Shown: one piece after another, positions 6,286 to 15,161 of the stretch
Position numbering within the stretch: the stretch's first letter is position 1
Layout of the letters: each line of letters starts with the position of its first letter
From: Firmicutes bacterium UBA5774
Lineage (GTDB): Bacteria > Bacillota > Clostridia > Peptostreptococcales > Anaerovoracaceae
Direction of reading: 5' to 3'
Assembly: GCA_002418625.1 (NCBI GenBank)
Contig: DIEM01000056.1
Span: 1 to 34,538, forward strand
Length of the DNA stretch: 34,538 bases
Made by a program: the position numbers and the translations under genes
Notes under the pieces: model-generated
What the model was told of the DNA's origin: nothing
The model's database searches: none
The model's input: only the letters and a program-made list of their open reading frames with translations

Positions 6286-7995
6286 ATGTATTGCAGGATA
6301 TGCGGCAATTCTTTAAAAGAATCGGATCTGACTTGTGACGTCTGCGGGGCGCCGGTCATCGGCAAAAAAAGCGGCGGCGTGGAAGCGGAAGTGATCTACA
6401 ACACGGAAAGCGGCAAGAAGATCGAAAATACGCCTGAGAAACGGCAGGAGGGAACTTCTGACGCAGAATCGGCAAGCGAGAAAGATAAAAGCGCGAAGAC
6501 CTGGGGTGAGGATGCGGACAGCGGCGCCGGCGATAAAGAGATCAGCGTTGTCTGGCGGCCTGAGAACCCTGAAGGCTTTGCGTTGCCTTCAAATAGTGAC
6601 ATAGACTTCAAGTTTACGCCGCCGGAAGTGGATATGTCGGAAGAACCGGAATTTTCGTGGGATGTGCATGATTTTGCGAATAAAGCCGACAAGCCGGCAG
6701 GGCCCGAAGAATTTGTGTGGGATATGGAGGAAGAAAGAGCGAAGCTTCCGAGGGAGCCCGAAGAGAACGCGAAAGGGCAGGAGGGAACCGCGGAGGAAAT
6801 TGACACATTCGCCAAAGAGTCGTCTCATGAGATAGACAAGTTTTTCACGTTCAGCCAAAAGAGCGCCGAATTCCAGAAATTGCTGGATATGGAATATGAA
6901 AAGATTCATCAGGCATCAGGTCCGGACAGGATCGAGCCGGAAATGTTCAAGGATCCGGATATCGAAGAGGTTGACGTCCTCGACAAAGAAGATATTGAGC
7001 CGCCCGAGGAAGAGAGCCCCGTGGCCCGGGAATCAAGGCAGGCCGCTGAAATGGCGGCCGCGAGAAATGAATTTTTCAAGTCTGAGCAGGAAACGGCCGG
7101 CACAGGGGCGGAGCAGGAGCAACAGTACGACGAAGCGGAAGAAGAGGATTTGATCGGGGACGGAGAAGAAGAGGACGATGACGATAAAAACTGGGGCTTT
7201 GCAAAATCAGCCGTTGCGGTAATTGTTGTCGTAATAATATTGGAACTGGCCTTGCTGGGAATCAAGTATTTCATGCCGGACAGCGAAGCGGCAGAGGCGA
7301 TCGGAGATTTCCAGAAGAACATCACGGCAGGCGTCGGCGGACTTTATGAAAGGATCACGGGAGGAACAGAGCCTGAACAGGAGGAGCCTGGATCGGAGCA
7401 GGAGGAACCCGGATCGGAACAGGCCGTCGAAGAAGAGCTTGAAGCTATCGGGCCGGATCCTTTGCCGATGGCGGATAAAGATGCGCTGATTGCGTCCCAG
7501 CTGGCCGCGAACAAGAACATCGAAGCCATAAAGGCCAACAGTTTGATGAAATATGACCCTGCGGTATCGTACGCGGATCCCGCCATCAAGAACTCCAAAC
7601 CGATTGCAGACAATATATTATATGCTCCCGCGGAAGACGAAGATGGTGACGCTGTCTATTATGACCGGGAGATCATCGCCGCGATCATCTCTTTTGATTC
7701 GCTTTGGATCGACTACGTGAACAGCGGCGACAAGGCGGTGCTGGAGGTGACCAAGGCGGGAAGCCAGGCCTACAAAAATGTCGAGAACTTCTCGAAAGCC
7801 GGAAAGGTGACGGAGAAGTTCCTGCTGCTCGAGATCGGGGAGCTGCGACAAAACGGCGATCAATTTTATGCCTGGACCCACGAAAGGATCGAGGTCACCG
7901 AAGCCGGGAAATCCGTAGTGAAGGACTATAGATGGATCTATAAGCTGGAAAAGGCCGGCAAGGAAATGAAAATCGTCAACTATTACAAATATTAG
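6286..7995 (+). CDS. Zinc-ribbon membrane protein with TcaA/NTF2-like C-terminal domain
   Basis: This 569-residue protein has four visible parts. The N-terminus is a zinc ribbon with cysteines at 3, 6, 17 and 20 (MYCRICGNSL, TCDVCG). A long, very acidic, low-complexity cytoplasmic region follows to about residue 300, then one membrane helix (AVAVIVVVIILELALLGI, about 307-328). The extracytoplasmic part begins with EPGSEQE heptad-like repeats (two 21-base units at 7384-7425) and ends in a folded domain (SLWIDYVNSGD ... YKLEKAGKEMKIVNYYKY). The last resembles the NTF2-like domain of TcaA/YvbJ-type zinc-ribbon proteins, involved in cell-envelope antibiotic sensitivity in some Firmicutes. A strong AGGAGGAG site precedes the ATG. 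The similarity is from memory; substrate and partners are unknown. Confidence 0.75.
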   Translation: MYCRICGNSLKESDLTCDVCGAPVIGKKSGGVEAEVIYNTESGKKIENTPEKRQEGTSDAESASEKDKSAKTWGEDADSGAGDKEISVVWRPENPEGFALPSNSDIDFKFTPPEVDMSEEPEFSWDVHDFANKADKPAGPEEFVWDMEEERAKLPREPEENAKGQEGTAEEIDTFAKESSHEIDKFFTFSQKSAEFQKLLDMEYEKIHQASGPDRIEPEMFKDPDIEEVDVLDKEDIEPPEEESPVARESRQAAEMAAARNEFFKSEQETAGTGAEQEQQYDEAEEEDLIGDGEEEDDDDKNWGFAKSAVAVIVVVIILELALLGIKYFMPDSEAAEAIGDFQKNITAGVGGLYERITGGTEPEQEEPGSEQEEPGSEQAVEEELEAIGPDPLPMADKDALIASQLAANKNIEAIKANSLMKYDPAVSYADPAIKNSKPIADNILYAPAEDEDGDAVYYDREIIAAIISFDSLWIDYVNSGDKAVLEVTKAGSQAYKNVENFSKAGKVTEKFLLLEIGELRQNGDQFYAWTHERIEVTEAGKSVVKDYRWIYKLEKAGKEMKIVNYYKY

Positions 7996-8013
7996 ACGCA
8001 CAAAATATCGGAT

Positions 8014-8036
8014 GGGGTGCTGACCGCGCCCCTTCT
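8014..8036 (+). terminator. Terminator after the zinc-ribbon gene
   Basis: GGGGTGC pairs with GCGCCCC around a TGACC loop (8014-8032), followed by TTCTGTT. The stem is strong but the T run is broken. It overlaps the region upstream of the next promoter. Confidence 0.5.
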
Positions 8037-8040
8037 GTTA

Positions 8041-8049
8041 TGATATAAT
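8041..8049 (+). promoter_or_regulatory. Extended -10 promoter of the UPF0182 gene
   Basis: TGATATAAT gives a TGn extended -10 with a perfect TATAAT at 8044-8049. The best -35 (CTGACC, spacer 18) is weak and lies inside the upstream hairpin. The transcript would have about 70 bases of leader. Confidence 0.5.
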
Positions 8050-8124
8050 ATAGGAAATTTTTAAATTCAGAAATGATATCAATTTTAATAGCAACATCGC
8101 ACAAGGAAAAAAGGGGTGGAAAGC

Positions 8125-10941
8125 ATGAAAAAAGGAAGGCTCGGAATAGGCGTGATCATCGTCATACTATTGATCCTCGTATCCGGATTCGGCACGCTGA
8201 TCAATTTTATAACGGATTACCTGTGGTTTAAGGAGCTTGGCTACACAAGCGTATTTTTAAAGCAGCTGGTTACCCAGCTGTCACTCGGGATCCCGACATT
8301 CGTCGTCATAATGGCGCTGACATATTGGTATCTCAATCTGCTTAAGAAGGATTACTATAAAAAGATCGAGACTTCAGGCGAGCAGACGGTCACTGAAAAG
8401 ACGATCAAAAAAGTATCGCTGGGCATAGGCGTTATTTTTGCCTTCATGGCGACAATGGCCACGACGACCCAGCTTTGGTTCGAGATCCTCAAATTCACCA
8501 ACAGCACGTCTTTCGACCTGAAGGATCCCATATTCAATCTGGATGTGTCCTTCTATGTGTTCAAATATTCGCTGCTGACCCAGATCAATCAGATCGTGAT
8601 CGGACTGGTGCTGGCGTTTGTCGCGCTGACCTTCGTCTATTACATGTTCCTGATGTCGGTCAGAAGGCCGAAAATGTTCGAGCAGAAGACGGAATTCGAT
8701 TATTCGAATCCGGAGGGGACGCCACCGAACTTCGCGAACCAATTTACGCGGGGCATGAGCTTCAACAAGGACAATTTCATGGAGATCCTCGGACTTGCGT
8801 CCAGGCAGATCATGATCCTTGGCGTTATATTTTTCCTCATGGTCGCATCCAACTTCTTCCTGAAACAGTTCAGCCTTCTCTACAGCCAGTCAGGCGTATT
8901 GTATGGCGCAGGATTTACAGAAATTAATGTAGTATTATGGGAATACAGGATACTGATCGTCCTGGCACTGGTGTCCGCTGTGACCATCGTGCTCGGTATC
9001 AGGAGCAAAAAATACAAGCTGGCGCTTTCCGCGCCGGTGCTGATGCTGGTTGTGACGATGCTTGGAACGGTTTTCGGCATGGCGGTACAGAATTTCATCG
9101 TGTCACCTGACGAGATCAACAAGCAGAGCCAGTACCTCCAGAACAACATCGGCTTTACGCAAAAGGCCTATAATCTGGATGACATCAAGATCAAGGACTT
9201 TCCTGTAAAGAGCAACCTGACCAAGCAGGATCTGCTGAACAACCAGGGGACGATCGAAAATATCAGGATCAATGACTATGAACCTGCCAAGCAGTTCTAC
9301 AACCAGACGCAGAGCATCAGGCTTTACTATCTGTTTAATGACGTCGATGTCGACAGGTACATCATCAACGGAAAATATACCCAGGTATTCCTTTCCGCCA
9401 GGGAAATCGACGAAACAAAGATAACGGAGCAATGGCTTACGCGACATCTGAAATATACCCATGGCTATGGTATAACGCTTTCGCGCGTCGACAAAGTCAC
9501 CGCCACAGGCCAGCCGGACATGCTGATCCGCAGCATTCCTCCGGTTTCATCCGTGCCGGAAATCACTATCGACAGGCCTGAGATCTATTTCGGTGAGATG
9601 ACGAATAATTATATCATAACGAATACAGATGAGCAGGAGTTCGATTATCCAAGCGGCGAGAGCAATATTTACGCTACCTATGAAGGAAGCGCCGGCATCA
9701 AGCTGGGCCTGTTCAACAGGATCATGTTCACGATCAAGCAACAGAGTCTGAAACTTCTGGTTTCCACGAACATCGACTCTGAATCGAGGATCCTGATCAA
9801 TCGAAACATTGCGGATAGGGTCAACAAGATCGCGCCGTTCATTTATTATGACAAGGATCCGTACATCGTTACGGTCGACGGCAAATTATACTGGATCATC
9901 GATGGGTACACGACCAGCAGTTATTTCCCATATTCTGCGCCATATTCGTCTGAAGGCAGCATCAATTACATTCGCAACGCAGTCAAGGTCGTTATCGATG
10001 CCTATAACGGCGAGACAAGCTATTATATCGTCGATGATGCGGATCCGGTCGTGCAGACGCTGGCCAAGATCTACCCCGTGCTTTTTAAAGACTTTGAAGA
10101 AATGCCTGAATCGCTGAAAGCCCATATCCGCTACCCGAACATGCTGTTCTCGATCCAGGCGGAAGTCTACAAGCGTTACCATATGAACGATGTGAAGGTC
10201 TTCTATCAAGGCGAGGATCTTTGGGACGTATCCTTTGAGATATACGGACAGGACAGAGTCCAGATGACGCCGACTTATTACATTATGAAGCTTCCGGGAG
10301 AGGAGAAGGTCGAATTTATCAACTCCATCGTCTATACGCCTAAAGACAAGCCGAACATGACAGGGATGCTGGTCGCCAGGAATGACGGGGAGAATTACGG
10401 GGAGATGGTCCTGTACAGGCTGCCGAAGGACAAGCTCATATACGGGCCGATGCAGATCGATTCCCAGATCGACCAGGATACGACGATTTCCAAGGAGTTT
10501 TCATTGTGGGGTTCTACGGGTTCCGATTATATCCGGGGAAATACATTCGTGATCCCGATCGAGGATTCGTTCATCTATATCGAGCCGGTCTATCTGCGGG
10601 CAGCCAATATCAACAGCTTGCCTGAAGTCAAGAGGGTTATCGTGGCTTACGGCGACAGGATCGCCTATGAACCGACGCTTGCCGGCGCGCTGAACGAACT
10701 TTTCGGTACCGGAGACGGCATTGCAGGCATGCCTGACGATGAGGAAACACCTGACAACGGCGACCTTGGGGCCGATAAACTGATCGAGCTTGCCAACGAA
10801 GCGTTCAAGAACGCGATCGCAGCGCAGAAAAACGGAGACTGGGCGTCCTACGGCAGCTACATGAAGGAAGTCGAGAGATACCTGAATCTTTTGGCTCCTG
10901 TCGAAGAGCCGGCACCCGATGTTGACACGACAGGCAATTAA
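8125..10941 (+). CDS. UPF0182 family membrane protein
   Basis: This is a 938-residue protein of the UPF0182 (COG1615) family, whose function is not established. The N-terminal third holds about seven membrane helices, beginning with GVIIVILLILVSGFGTLI and the family-typical DYLWFKELGYTSVF. The rest is a large domain probably outside the membrane (YNLDDIKIKDFPV, then RVYQD-type region replaced here by LYYLFNDVDVDRY, and QGEDLWDVSFEIYG). The tail is acidic with a helical segment (ELANEAFKNAIAAQKNGDW), as in other members. The ATG at 8125 is chosen because AAGGGGTGG lies 5 bases upstream; a GTG at 8116 in frame would sit within that site. It is followed 23 bases later by the glutamine synthetase gene. 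Confidence 0.9.
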   Translation: MKKGRLGIGVIIVILLILVSGFGTLINFITDYLWFKELGYTSVFLKQLVTQLSLGIPTFVVIMALTYWYLNLLKKDYYKKIETSGEQTVTEKTIKKVSLGIGVIFAFMATMATTTQLWFEILKFTNSTSFDLKDPIFNLDVSFYVFKYSLLTQINQIVIGLVLAFVALTFVYYMFLMSVRRPKMFEQKTEFDYSNPEGTPPNFANQFTRGMSFNKDNFMEILGLASRQIMILGVIFFLMVASNFFLKQFSLLYSQSGVLYGAGFTEINVVLWEYRILIVLALVSAVTIVLGIRSKKYKLALSAPVLMLVVTMLGTVFGMAVQNFIVSPDEINKQSQYLQNNIGFTQKAYNLDDIKIKDFPVKSNLTKQDLLNNQGTIENIRINDYEPAKQFYNQTQSIRLYYLFNDVDVDRYIINGKYTQVFLSAREIDETKITEQWLTRHLKYTHGYGITLSRVDKVTATGQPDMLIRSIPPVSSVPEITIDRPEIYFGEMTNNYIITNTDEQEFDYPSGESNIYATYEGSAGIKLGLFNRIMFTIKQQSLKLLVSTNIDSESRILINRNIADRVNKIAPFIYYDKDPYIVTVDGKLYWIIDGYTTSSYFPYSAPYSSEGSINYIRNAVKVVIDAYNGETSYYIVDDADPVVQTLAKIYPVLFKDFEEMPESLKAHIRYPNMLFSIQAEVYKRYHMNDVKVFYQGEDLWDVSFEIYGQDRVQMTPTYYIMKLPGEEKVEFINSIVYTPKDKPNMTGMLVARNDGENYGEMVLYRLPKDKLIYGPMQIDSQIDQDTTISKEFSLWGSTGSDYIRGNTFVIPIEDSFIYIEPVYLRAANINSLPEVKRVIVAYGDRIAYEPTLAGALNELFGTGDGIAGMPDDEETPDNGDLGADKLIELANEAFKNAIAAQKNGDWASYGSYMKEVERYLNLLAPVEEPAPDVDTTGN

Positions 10942-10964
10942 TAATATAGAGGAGAATAAGTACC

Positions 10965-12872
10965 ATGTTGCTCAGTAAAATGTTGTTCAATATTCCGGCG
11001 ATCAATCATTCAAAGCGGGATATCATCGAGATGCTCCGCAATCATCCGGAAATCAAATTCGTATCGCTGGTGGGACTGGATATAGGGGGATCGGATACCG
11101 ATGAAAAGATACCGGTCGAGCTATTCATCGAGGATATAGAGGATTTTCTGACGAAAGGCGTCCAGACAGACGGCTCGAGCGTAGTTCTTCCCAAAATAGC
11201 CGCGTTGAACAACGCAAAACTCGACATCATTCCCGATATGAATGTGAACTGGTATGTGGATTATAACTTCAGCCATATCGACGAGGAGACGAGGCTTCCT
11301 GTCGGAACGCTTCGAATTCCTTCATTTTTGGTCCACGATGATGATTATCAGGTTGGATCCAGAGTCATCCTGCGGGATGCGGTCGAAACATTTAAAAGCG
11401 AGCTTATGGAGCTACTTCAGGAATATCCTTATGTCTTTGAAGAACTTGGATGTGACGCTGCCTACGAAATCGACGACATCGACCTGACGGCAGCCACGGA
11501 ACTGGAATTCTGGGTCAAGACGCCGGACGACAAGGCGGACCGGGAGCAGCTTTCGACATCCCAGGTCCTGAAGGAGCAGTATTGGAAAAGGACTATCGGG
11601 CCGGTCAGGACCGCCCTCGAAAAATCTCTTCTGATCCTTGACAGCTACGGCTTCGAGATCGAAATGGGGCACAAGGAAGTGGGAGGCGTCAAGGCAAAGC
11701 TTGGCCACTCCGGCGAATATGACCATGTCATGGAGCAGCTTGAAGTGGACTGGAAGTTCAGCACGGCACTTCAGGCGGCGGACAACGAAAGCCAGGTAAA
11801 GTACGTCATAAAGGATGTGTTCAGAGCCAACGGCCTCGACGTCACGTTCATGGCCAAGCCGATCGAAGGCGTCGCGGGCAGCGGCGAGCATACCCATGTC
11901 GGTGTCGCCGCACGTCTCAAGGATGGCAGGAGAGTCAATCTGTTTGCTCCTGCCAGTCCGCAGGAGGAGTACATGAGTCCTGTCGGATTCGGAGCGCTGA
12001 TGGGCATCCTGAAGCATTATGAGATCATCAATCCGTTCGTGACATCATCCAATGATGCTTTCAACAGGCTCAAGCCCGGATTCGAAGCACCGGTCTGCAT
12101 TGTGACCTCGATTGGTCATAAGGCGGACATTCCGTCCCGGAACAGGACCGTTCTGATCGGATTGGTGCGGGATGCTTCCAATCCGCTGGCGACAAGGTTC
12201 GAATTAAGATCGCCGAATCCGAAGAGCAATACGTACCTCGTGCTCGCGGCAGTATATCTCGCGATGCTGGATGGGATCAAGGCTGCGCTGGAAGCTGAAA
12301 AGACAGCGCCGGAATTGCTGGATATCCTGTCGAAAAAATATGGCGAGGAAGTTTACTATCTGGAGACAGACAGGGAATACAGAAGCGAGAAGGATGTTTT
12401 TGATGAATATACGCCGGAAGAGCGCAGCCGGCTGTTTGGGAAAGTGCCCCGCACGGTTGTCGAGAATATCAAGGCGTTCGATGAACATCCTGACAAGCTG
12501 GAGGTTCTGAAAATCAACGGCGTGTTTGACGATATAACGCTGGAATCTTACAGGGAAGCGATCCTCAGCCAGTGGGCGGCGGAACTGCGCAACCGCATCA
12601 TACCCAATGTCATGGACACGGTCAGGGAGTGCAAGCGGCTTCATGCCGATGAAGAATCGACAGATCTCGATCTGCTGAACTGGAAAACGATCAACAGGCT
12701 GCGGGTCGATCTCGGTCAGGACAGCATTTCTGCCAAATGCCTGCTGACAAGGATCAAGATGGCCCTGGATTCAAATGATTATGAGGCGGCATCGGAGATG
12801 CAGATCGAAATGCAGTCAAAGATCGAGGAACTCATCGAAGTTTACATTGAATACAGGAAGAACTTATTTTAG
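10965..12872 (+). CDS. Glutamine synthetase family protein, long form
   Basis: The 635 residues contain the type I-like glutamine synthetase signature set, so ATP-dependent amidation of glutamate with ammonia is the expected reaction. A beta-grasp segment with TDGSSV is near residue 70, followed by ELEFWV (metal-binding glutamate), GSGEHTH at residues 305-311 and NRLKPGFEAP. The last of the set, ATRFELRSPNPKSNTY, has the arginine/glutamate residues of the active site. It is about 180 residues longer than ordinary GlnA; the extra C-terminal part is helical and acidic (residues about 470-635) and lacks the usual adenylylation loop context. Long forms of this kind occur in Clostridia, but whether this is the main ammonia-assimilating enzyme is uncertain. 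GAGGAG precedes the ATG, 23 bases after the UPF0182 gene. Confidence 0.85.
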   Translation: MLLSKMLFNIPAINHSKRDIIEMLRNHPEIKFVSLVGLDIGGSDTDEKIPVELFIEDIEDFLTKGVQTDGSSVVLPKIAALNNAKLDIIPDMNVNWYVDYNFSHIDEETRLPVGTLRIPSFLVHDDDYQVGSRVILRDAVETFKSELMELLQEYPYVFEELGCDAAYEIDDIDLTAATELEFWVKTPDDKADREQLSTSQVLKEQYWKRTIGPVRTALEKSLLILDSYGFEIEMGHKEVGGVKAKLGHSGEYDHVMEQLEVDWKFSTALQAADNESQVKYVIKDVFRANGLDVTFMAKPIEGVAGSGEHTHVGVAARLKDGRRVNLFAPASPQEEYMSPVGFGALMGILKHYEIINPFVTSSNDAFNRLKPGFEAPVCIVTSIGHKADIPSRNRTVLIGLVRDASNPLATRFELRSPNPKSNTYLVLAAVYLAMLDGIKAALEAEKTAPELLDILSKKYGEEVYYLETDREYRSEKDVFDEYTPEERSRLFGKVPRTVVENIKAFDEHPDKLEVLKINGVFDDITLESYREAILSQWAAELRNRIIPNVMDTVRECKRLHADEESTDLDLLNWKTINRLRVDLGQDSISAKCLLTRIKMALDSNDYEAASEMQIEMQSKIEELIEVYIEYRKNLF

Positions 12873-12890
12873 CATGGGAGATGAATGACG

Positions 12891-14174
12891 ATGTTGGATA
12901 TCAGACTTATCAGGGAAGATTTTGATCGAGTGAAAAAAGCTGTCGAATCCAGGGGACAGGGTGACTTTGGCATAGGAACGGCATTGGAACTCGATGAAAA
13001 GAGGAGAGCCCTGCTTGCTGTGGCCGAACAGAAAAAAAACAGGCAGAACCAGGACTCCAAGGAGATCCCGCGTCTGAAAAAGGAAGGCAGGGATGTCTCT
13101 GAACTGATGAACGAAATGAAGACGCTTTCAGAGGATATCAAGATATTGGATTCTGAAATCGGCAATATCGAGACGGAACTCAGGAACGTGCTGCTGAATA
13201 TACCGAATGTGCCGTCTGAGCTGGTGCCAGTCGGCAAAAGCGACGAGGATAATCTGGAGGTCAGGAGATGGGGAACGCCGAGGGCTTTCGATTTTGAATT
13301 CAAAGCCCACTGGGATGTCGGAACGGATCTGGATATCCTTGATTTTGAAAGGGCTGCCAAAATCGCGGGCGCCAGATTCACTGTCTACAAGGGGCTTGGC
13401 GCGAGGCTGGAAAGATCTCTGATCAATTTCATGCTGGATCTGCATACCGGGAAGCATGGTTATATGGAAATATTGCCGCCGTTCATGGTCAACAGGGATG
13501 CGATGACCGGCACCGGCCAGCTCCCAAAATTTGAAGACGACATGTTTTATTTGCCGGCGAAGGACTTTTTCCTGATTCCGACCGCTGAGGTCCCGGTGAC
13601 CAATCTCAGAGGCGGAGAGATCATGGAAGCGGACGAACTGCCTGTATATTATACCGCGTATACGCCGTGCTTCAGGAAAGAGGCCGGCTCTGCCGGAAGG
13701 GACACGCGCGGCCTGATCAGGCAGCACCAGTTCAACAAGGTCGAGCTCGTCAAGTTCGCAAGGCCCGAGGAATCATACAGGGAGCTTGAACTTCTGCTTG
13801 AGGCTGCCGAAGAAGTCCTTCGGGTCCTGGAGATCCCGTATCGGGTCGTCAGGCTTTGTACCGGAGATCTTGGGTTCAGCTCGGCGATGACATATGATAT
13901 CGAAGTCTGGATGCCGAGCTACGGAAAGTATGTAGAGATTTCGTCCTGCAGCAATTTTGAAAGTTATCAGGCCAGAAGGGCGAATGTCCGCTTCAGGCCG
14001 GAGCCGAAGGCAAAGGCAGAGTTCGTGCATACGCTCAACGGATCCGGTCTGGCTGTCGGAAGAACGCTGGCCGCAGTTCTTGAGAATTATCAGCAAAAGG
14101 ATGGATCGGTAACCGTTCCTGAGGCATTAAGAAAATATATGGGTGTCGATATAATCGAAAAGAGGGTGAAATGA
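12891..14174 (+). CDS. serS: Seryl-tRNA synthetase
   Basis: This class II aminoacyl-tRNA synthetase charges tRNA-Ser (and tRNA-Sec, if present). The N-terminal long-arm coiled coil that grips the tRNA variable arm spans about residues 25-105. The catalytic core shows the serine pocket TAEVPVTN, motif 2 FRKEAGSAGRDTRGLIRQHQF near residue 261, SSCSNFESYQARR, and motif 3 GLAVGRTLAAVLENY near residue 385. Length is normal. Two ATGs are possible, 12885 and 12891; I prefer 12891 because the family begins MLDI and the GGGAG at 12876-12880 is better spaced for it. No T-box is seen before this copy. The stop overlaps the next gene (TGATG), so serS, ridA and the DUF951 gene form an operon. Confidence 0.96.
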   Translation: MLDIRLIREDFDRVKKAVESRGQGDFGIGTALELDEKRRALLAVAEQKKNRQNQDSKEIPRLKKEGRDVSELMNEMKTLSEDIKILDSEIGNIETELRNVLLNIPNVPSELVPVGKSDEDNLEVRRWGTPRAFDFEFKAHWDVGTDLDILDFERAAKIAGARFTVYKGLGARLERSLINFMLDLHTGKHGYMEILPPFMVNRDAMTGTGQLPKFEDDMFYLPAKDFFLIPTAEVPVTNLRGGEIMEADELPVYYTAYTPCFRKEAGSAGRDTRGLIRQHQFNKVELVKFARPEESYRELELLLEAAEEVLRVLEIPYRVVRLCTGDLGFSSAMTYDIEVWMPSYGKYVEISSCSNFESYQARRANVRFRPEPKAKAEFVHTLNGSGLAVGRTLAAVLENYQQKDGSVTVPEALRKYMGVDIIEKRVK

Positions 14175-14548
14175 TGAAAAGGATCATTGCTACAGACAAG
14201 GCTCCGGCTGCGATCGGGCCATACTCACAAGCTGTGCGTGCCGGAGATTTCCTGTTTATTTCAGGCCAGCTCGGATTCGTGCCTGAAACCGGAGCGCTTA
14301 AGGAAGGCGTCGAAGCCCAGGCGAGACAGGTGCTTGCCAACCTTGAAGCTATTTTGAAGGAAGCGGGAGCGGGATTCGAAAATGTCGTCAAGACGACGAT
14401 ATTCCTGAAAGACATGAAAGATTTTGCAACGGTCAACGCGATTTACGCAGATTGCTTCCCGGGAGATTTTCCGGCAAGGGCAACCATCGAGGTAGCCAGG
14501 CTGCCGAAGGATGCGCTGGTCGAAATCGAGGCGGTCGCATGTCTTTAG
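14174..14548 (+). CDS. ridA: RidA family reactive imine/enamine deaminase
   Basis: This 124-residue protein of the RidA/YjgF/YER057c family hydrolyses reactive 2-aminoacrylate-derived imines such as 2-iminopropanoate to 2-oxo acids. Visible family features are the N-terminal APAAIGPYSQAV, FISGQLGF, and the C-terminal FPARATIEVARLPKDALVEIEAVA, where the arginine is the usual substrate carboxylate ligand. The start is one of two adjacent ATGs (14171, 14174); the second is 7 bases from GAGGG and forms a TGATG junction with the serS stop. Being next to serS is sensible because serine-consuming PLP enzymes generate the imine. The 3' end overlaps the DUF951 gene by 10 bases. Confidence 0.93.
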   Translation: MKRIIATDKAPAAIGPYSQAVRAGDFLFISGQLGFVPETGALKEGVEAQARQVLANLEAILKEAGAGFENVVKTTIFLKDMKDFATVNAIYADCFPGDFPARATIEVARLPKDALVEIEAVACL

Positions 14549-14766
14549 ACATCAAAGTCGGAGATGTTTTGGAACTTAAGAAAAATCATCCTTGCGGCTC
14601 AAAAACCTTTGAGGTGATGCGCACCGGCATGGATTTCCGCATCAAGTGCCGGGGCTGCGGCGCCCAGATCTGGATCGGCCGCCCGGACCTTGAGAAGCGA
14701 GTGCGTAAAATAACCCGGCCGGAAGGCGGTGGGCCGGATGGAGGCCCGGAAAAAGACGTTAAATAA
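14539..14766 (+). CDS. DUF951 domain protein
   Basis: This 75-residue protein matches the DUF951 family of Firmicutes: an N-terminal small beta-rich domain (KVGDVLELKKNHPCGS, FEVMRTGMDFRIKCRGCG) and a conserved IGRPDLEKRVRKI end. Cysteines in HPCG and CRGCG are typical and could bind zinc, although that is an inference. The start is the ATG at 14539, which lies inside the last codons of ridA, so translation is probably coupled. A Gly/Pro-rich tail of about 20 residues follows the domain. Function is unknown; members are usually near housekeeping translation or chromosome genes. Confidence 0.88.
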   Translation: MSLDIKVGDVLELKKNHPCGSKTFEVMRTGMDFRIKCRGCGAQIWIGRPDLEKRVRKITRPEGGGPDGGPEKDVK

Positions 14767-14770
14767 AGTA

Positions 14771-14799
14771 TTGACAGCATTACGTTTATTTAATATACT
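14771..14799 (+). promoter_or_regulatory. Promoter of the leu operon
   Basis: A perfect TTGACA and TATACT are separated by 17 bases, beginning 5 bases after the DUF951 stop. Transcription would start about 14806, giving a leader of roughly 355 bases that contains the T-box. Confidence 0.85.
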
Positions 14800-14821
14800 A
14801 ACTCTAATACAATTCGAAAAG

Positions 14822-15117
14822 ACCATTACATGAATAAATGCGAAGACGGAGTTACTGATTTTTCAGAATAACGTTTTAGAGAGTCGGCGGTTGCTGAAAA
14901 GCCGATACGTTTGGAAAACCGGATCTCGCTCCCGAGCAGCATTCCCGAAAATGCGCTGAACCAGTGCAGTTCAAAGTAAGGAATGACGGCAGGCACCGTT
15001 ATCAAGGCCCACGGTTTGCTTGAACCGGAAGAGAGACTGCTGCAAGGCAGTAATCAGGGTGGTACCGCGGTAAATCTATCGTCCCTGAAGCCAAAGGCTT
15101 CAGGGGCTTTTTGTTTT
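14822..15117 (+). promoter_or_regulatory. T-box riboswitch, probably leucine (CTC specifier)
   Basis: The leader has the T-box landmarks in order. The Stem I base contains AGAGAG near 14878, and a hairpin is built from TCGGCGG...GCCGA. The specifier region GGATCTCGCTCCCGAG lies at 14921-14936. The conserved T-box core AGGGTGGTACCGCGG is at 15056-15070, followed by an intrinsic terminator. The core contains TGGT, which pairs with an uncharged tRNA ending ACCA. The codon in the specifier position is best read as CTC (14925-14927, followed by GC), matching leucine and the downstream leuA; ATC (isoleucine) overlaps it at 14923-14925 and cannot be fully excluded. Uncharged tRNA should favour the antiterminator and switch the operon on. 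Confidence 0.9.
15081..15115 (+). terminator. T-box terminator
   Basis: GTCCCTGAAGCC pairs with GGCTTCAGGGGC around AAA (12 bp), followed by a T run. In the antitermination state the T-box core captures its 5' side. Confidence 0.93.
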
Positions 15118-15161
15118 ATGACAGTCACTGAAGCGATCATAAACAAAAGGAGGATAAAAAA

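Noticed and set aside
8116..8124. GTG at 8116 as start of the UPF0182 gene
   Set aside because: It lies inside the AAGGGGTGG ribosome site that is well spaced for the ATG at 8125.
11412..12017. Minus-strand open frame opposite the glutamine synthetase gene
   Set aside because: No domain or start signals; the plus strand carries the active-site motifs.
14923..14925. Isoleucine ATC as the T-box specifier
   Set aside because: It is less likely than CTC because the specifier is usually followed by a purine and C, and CTC-GC fits that pattern; leuA being first also supports leucine. Not fully excluded.
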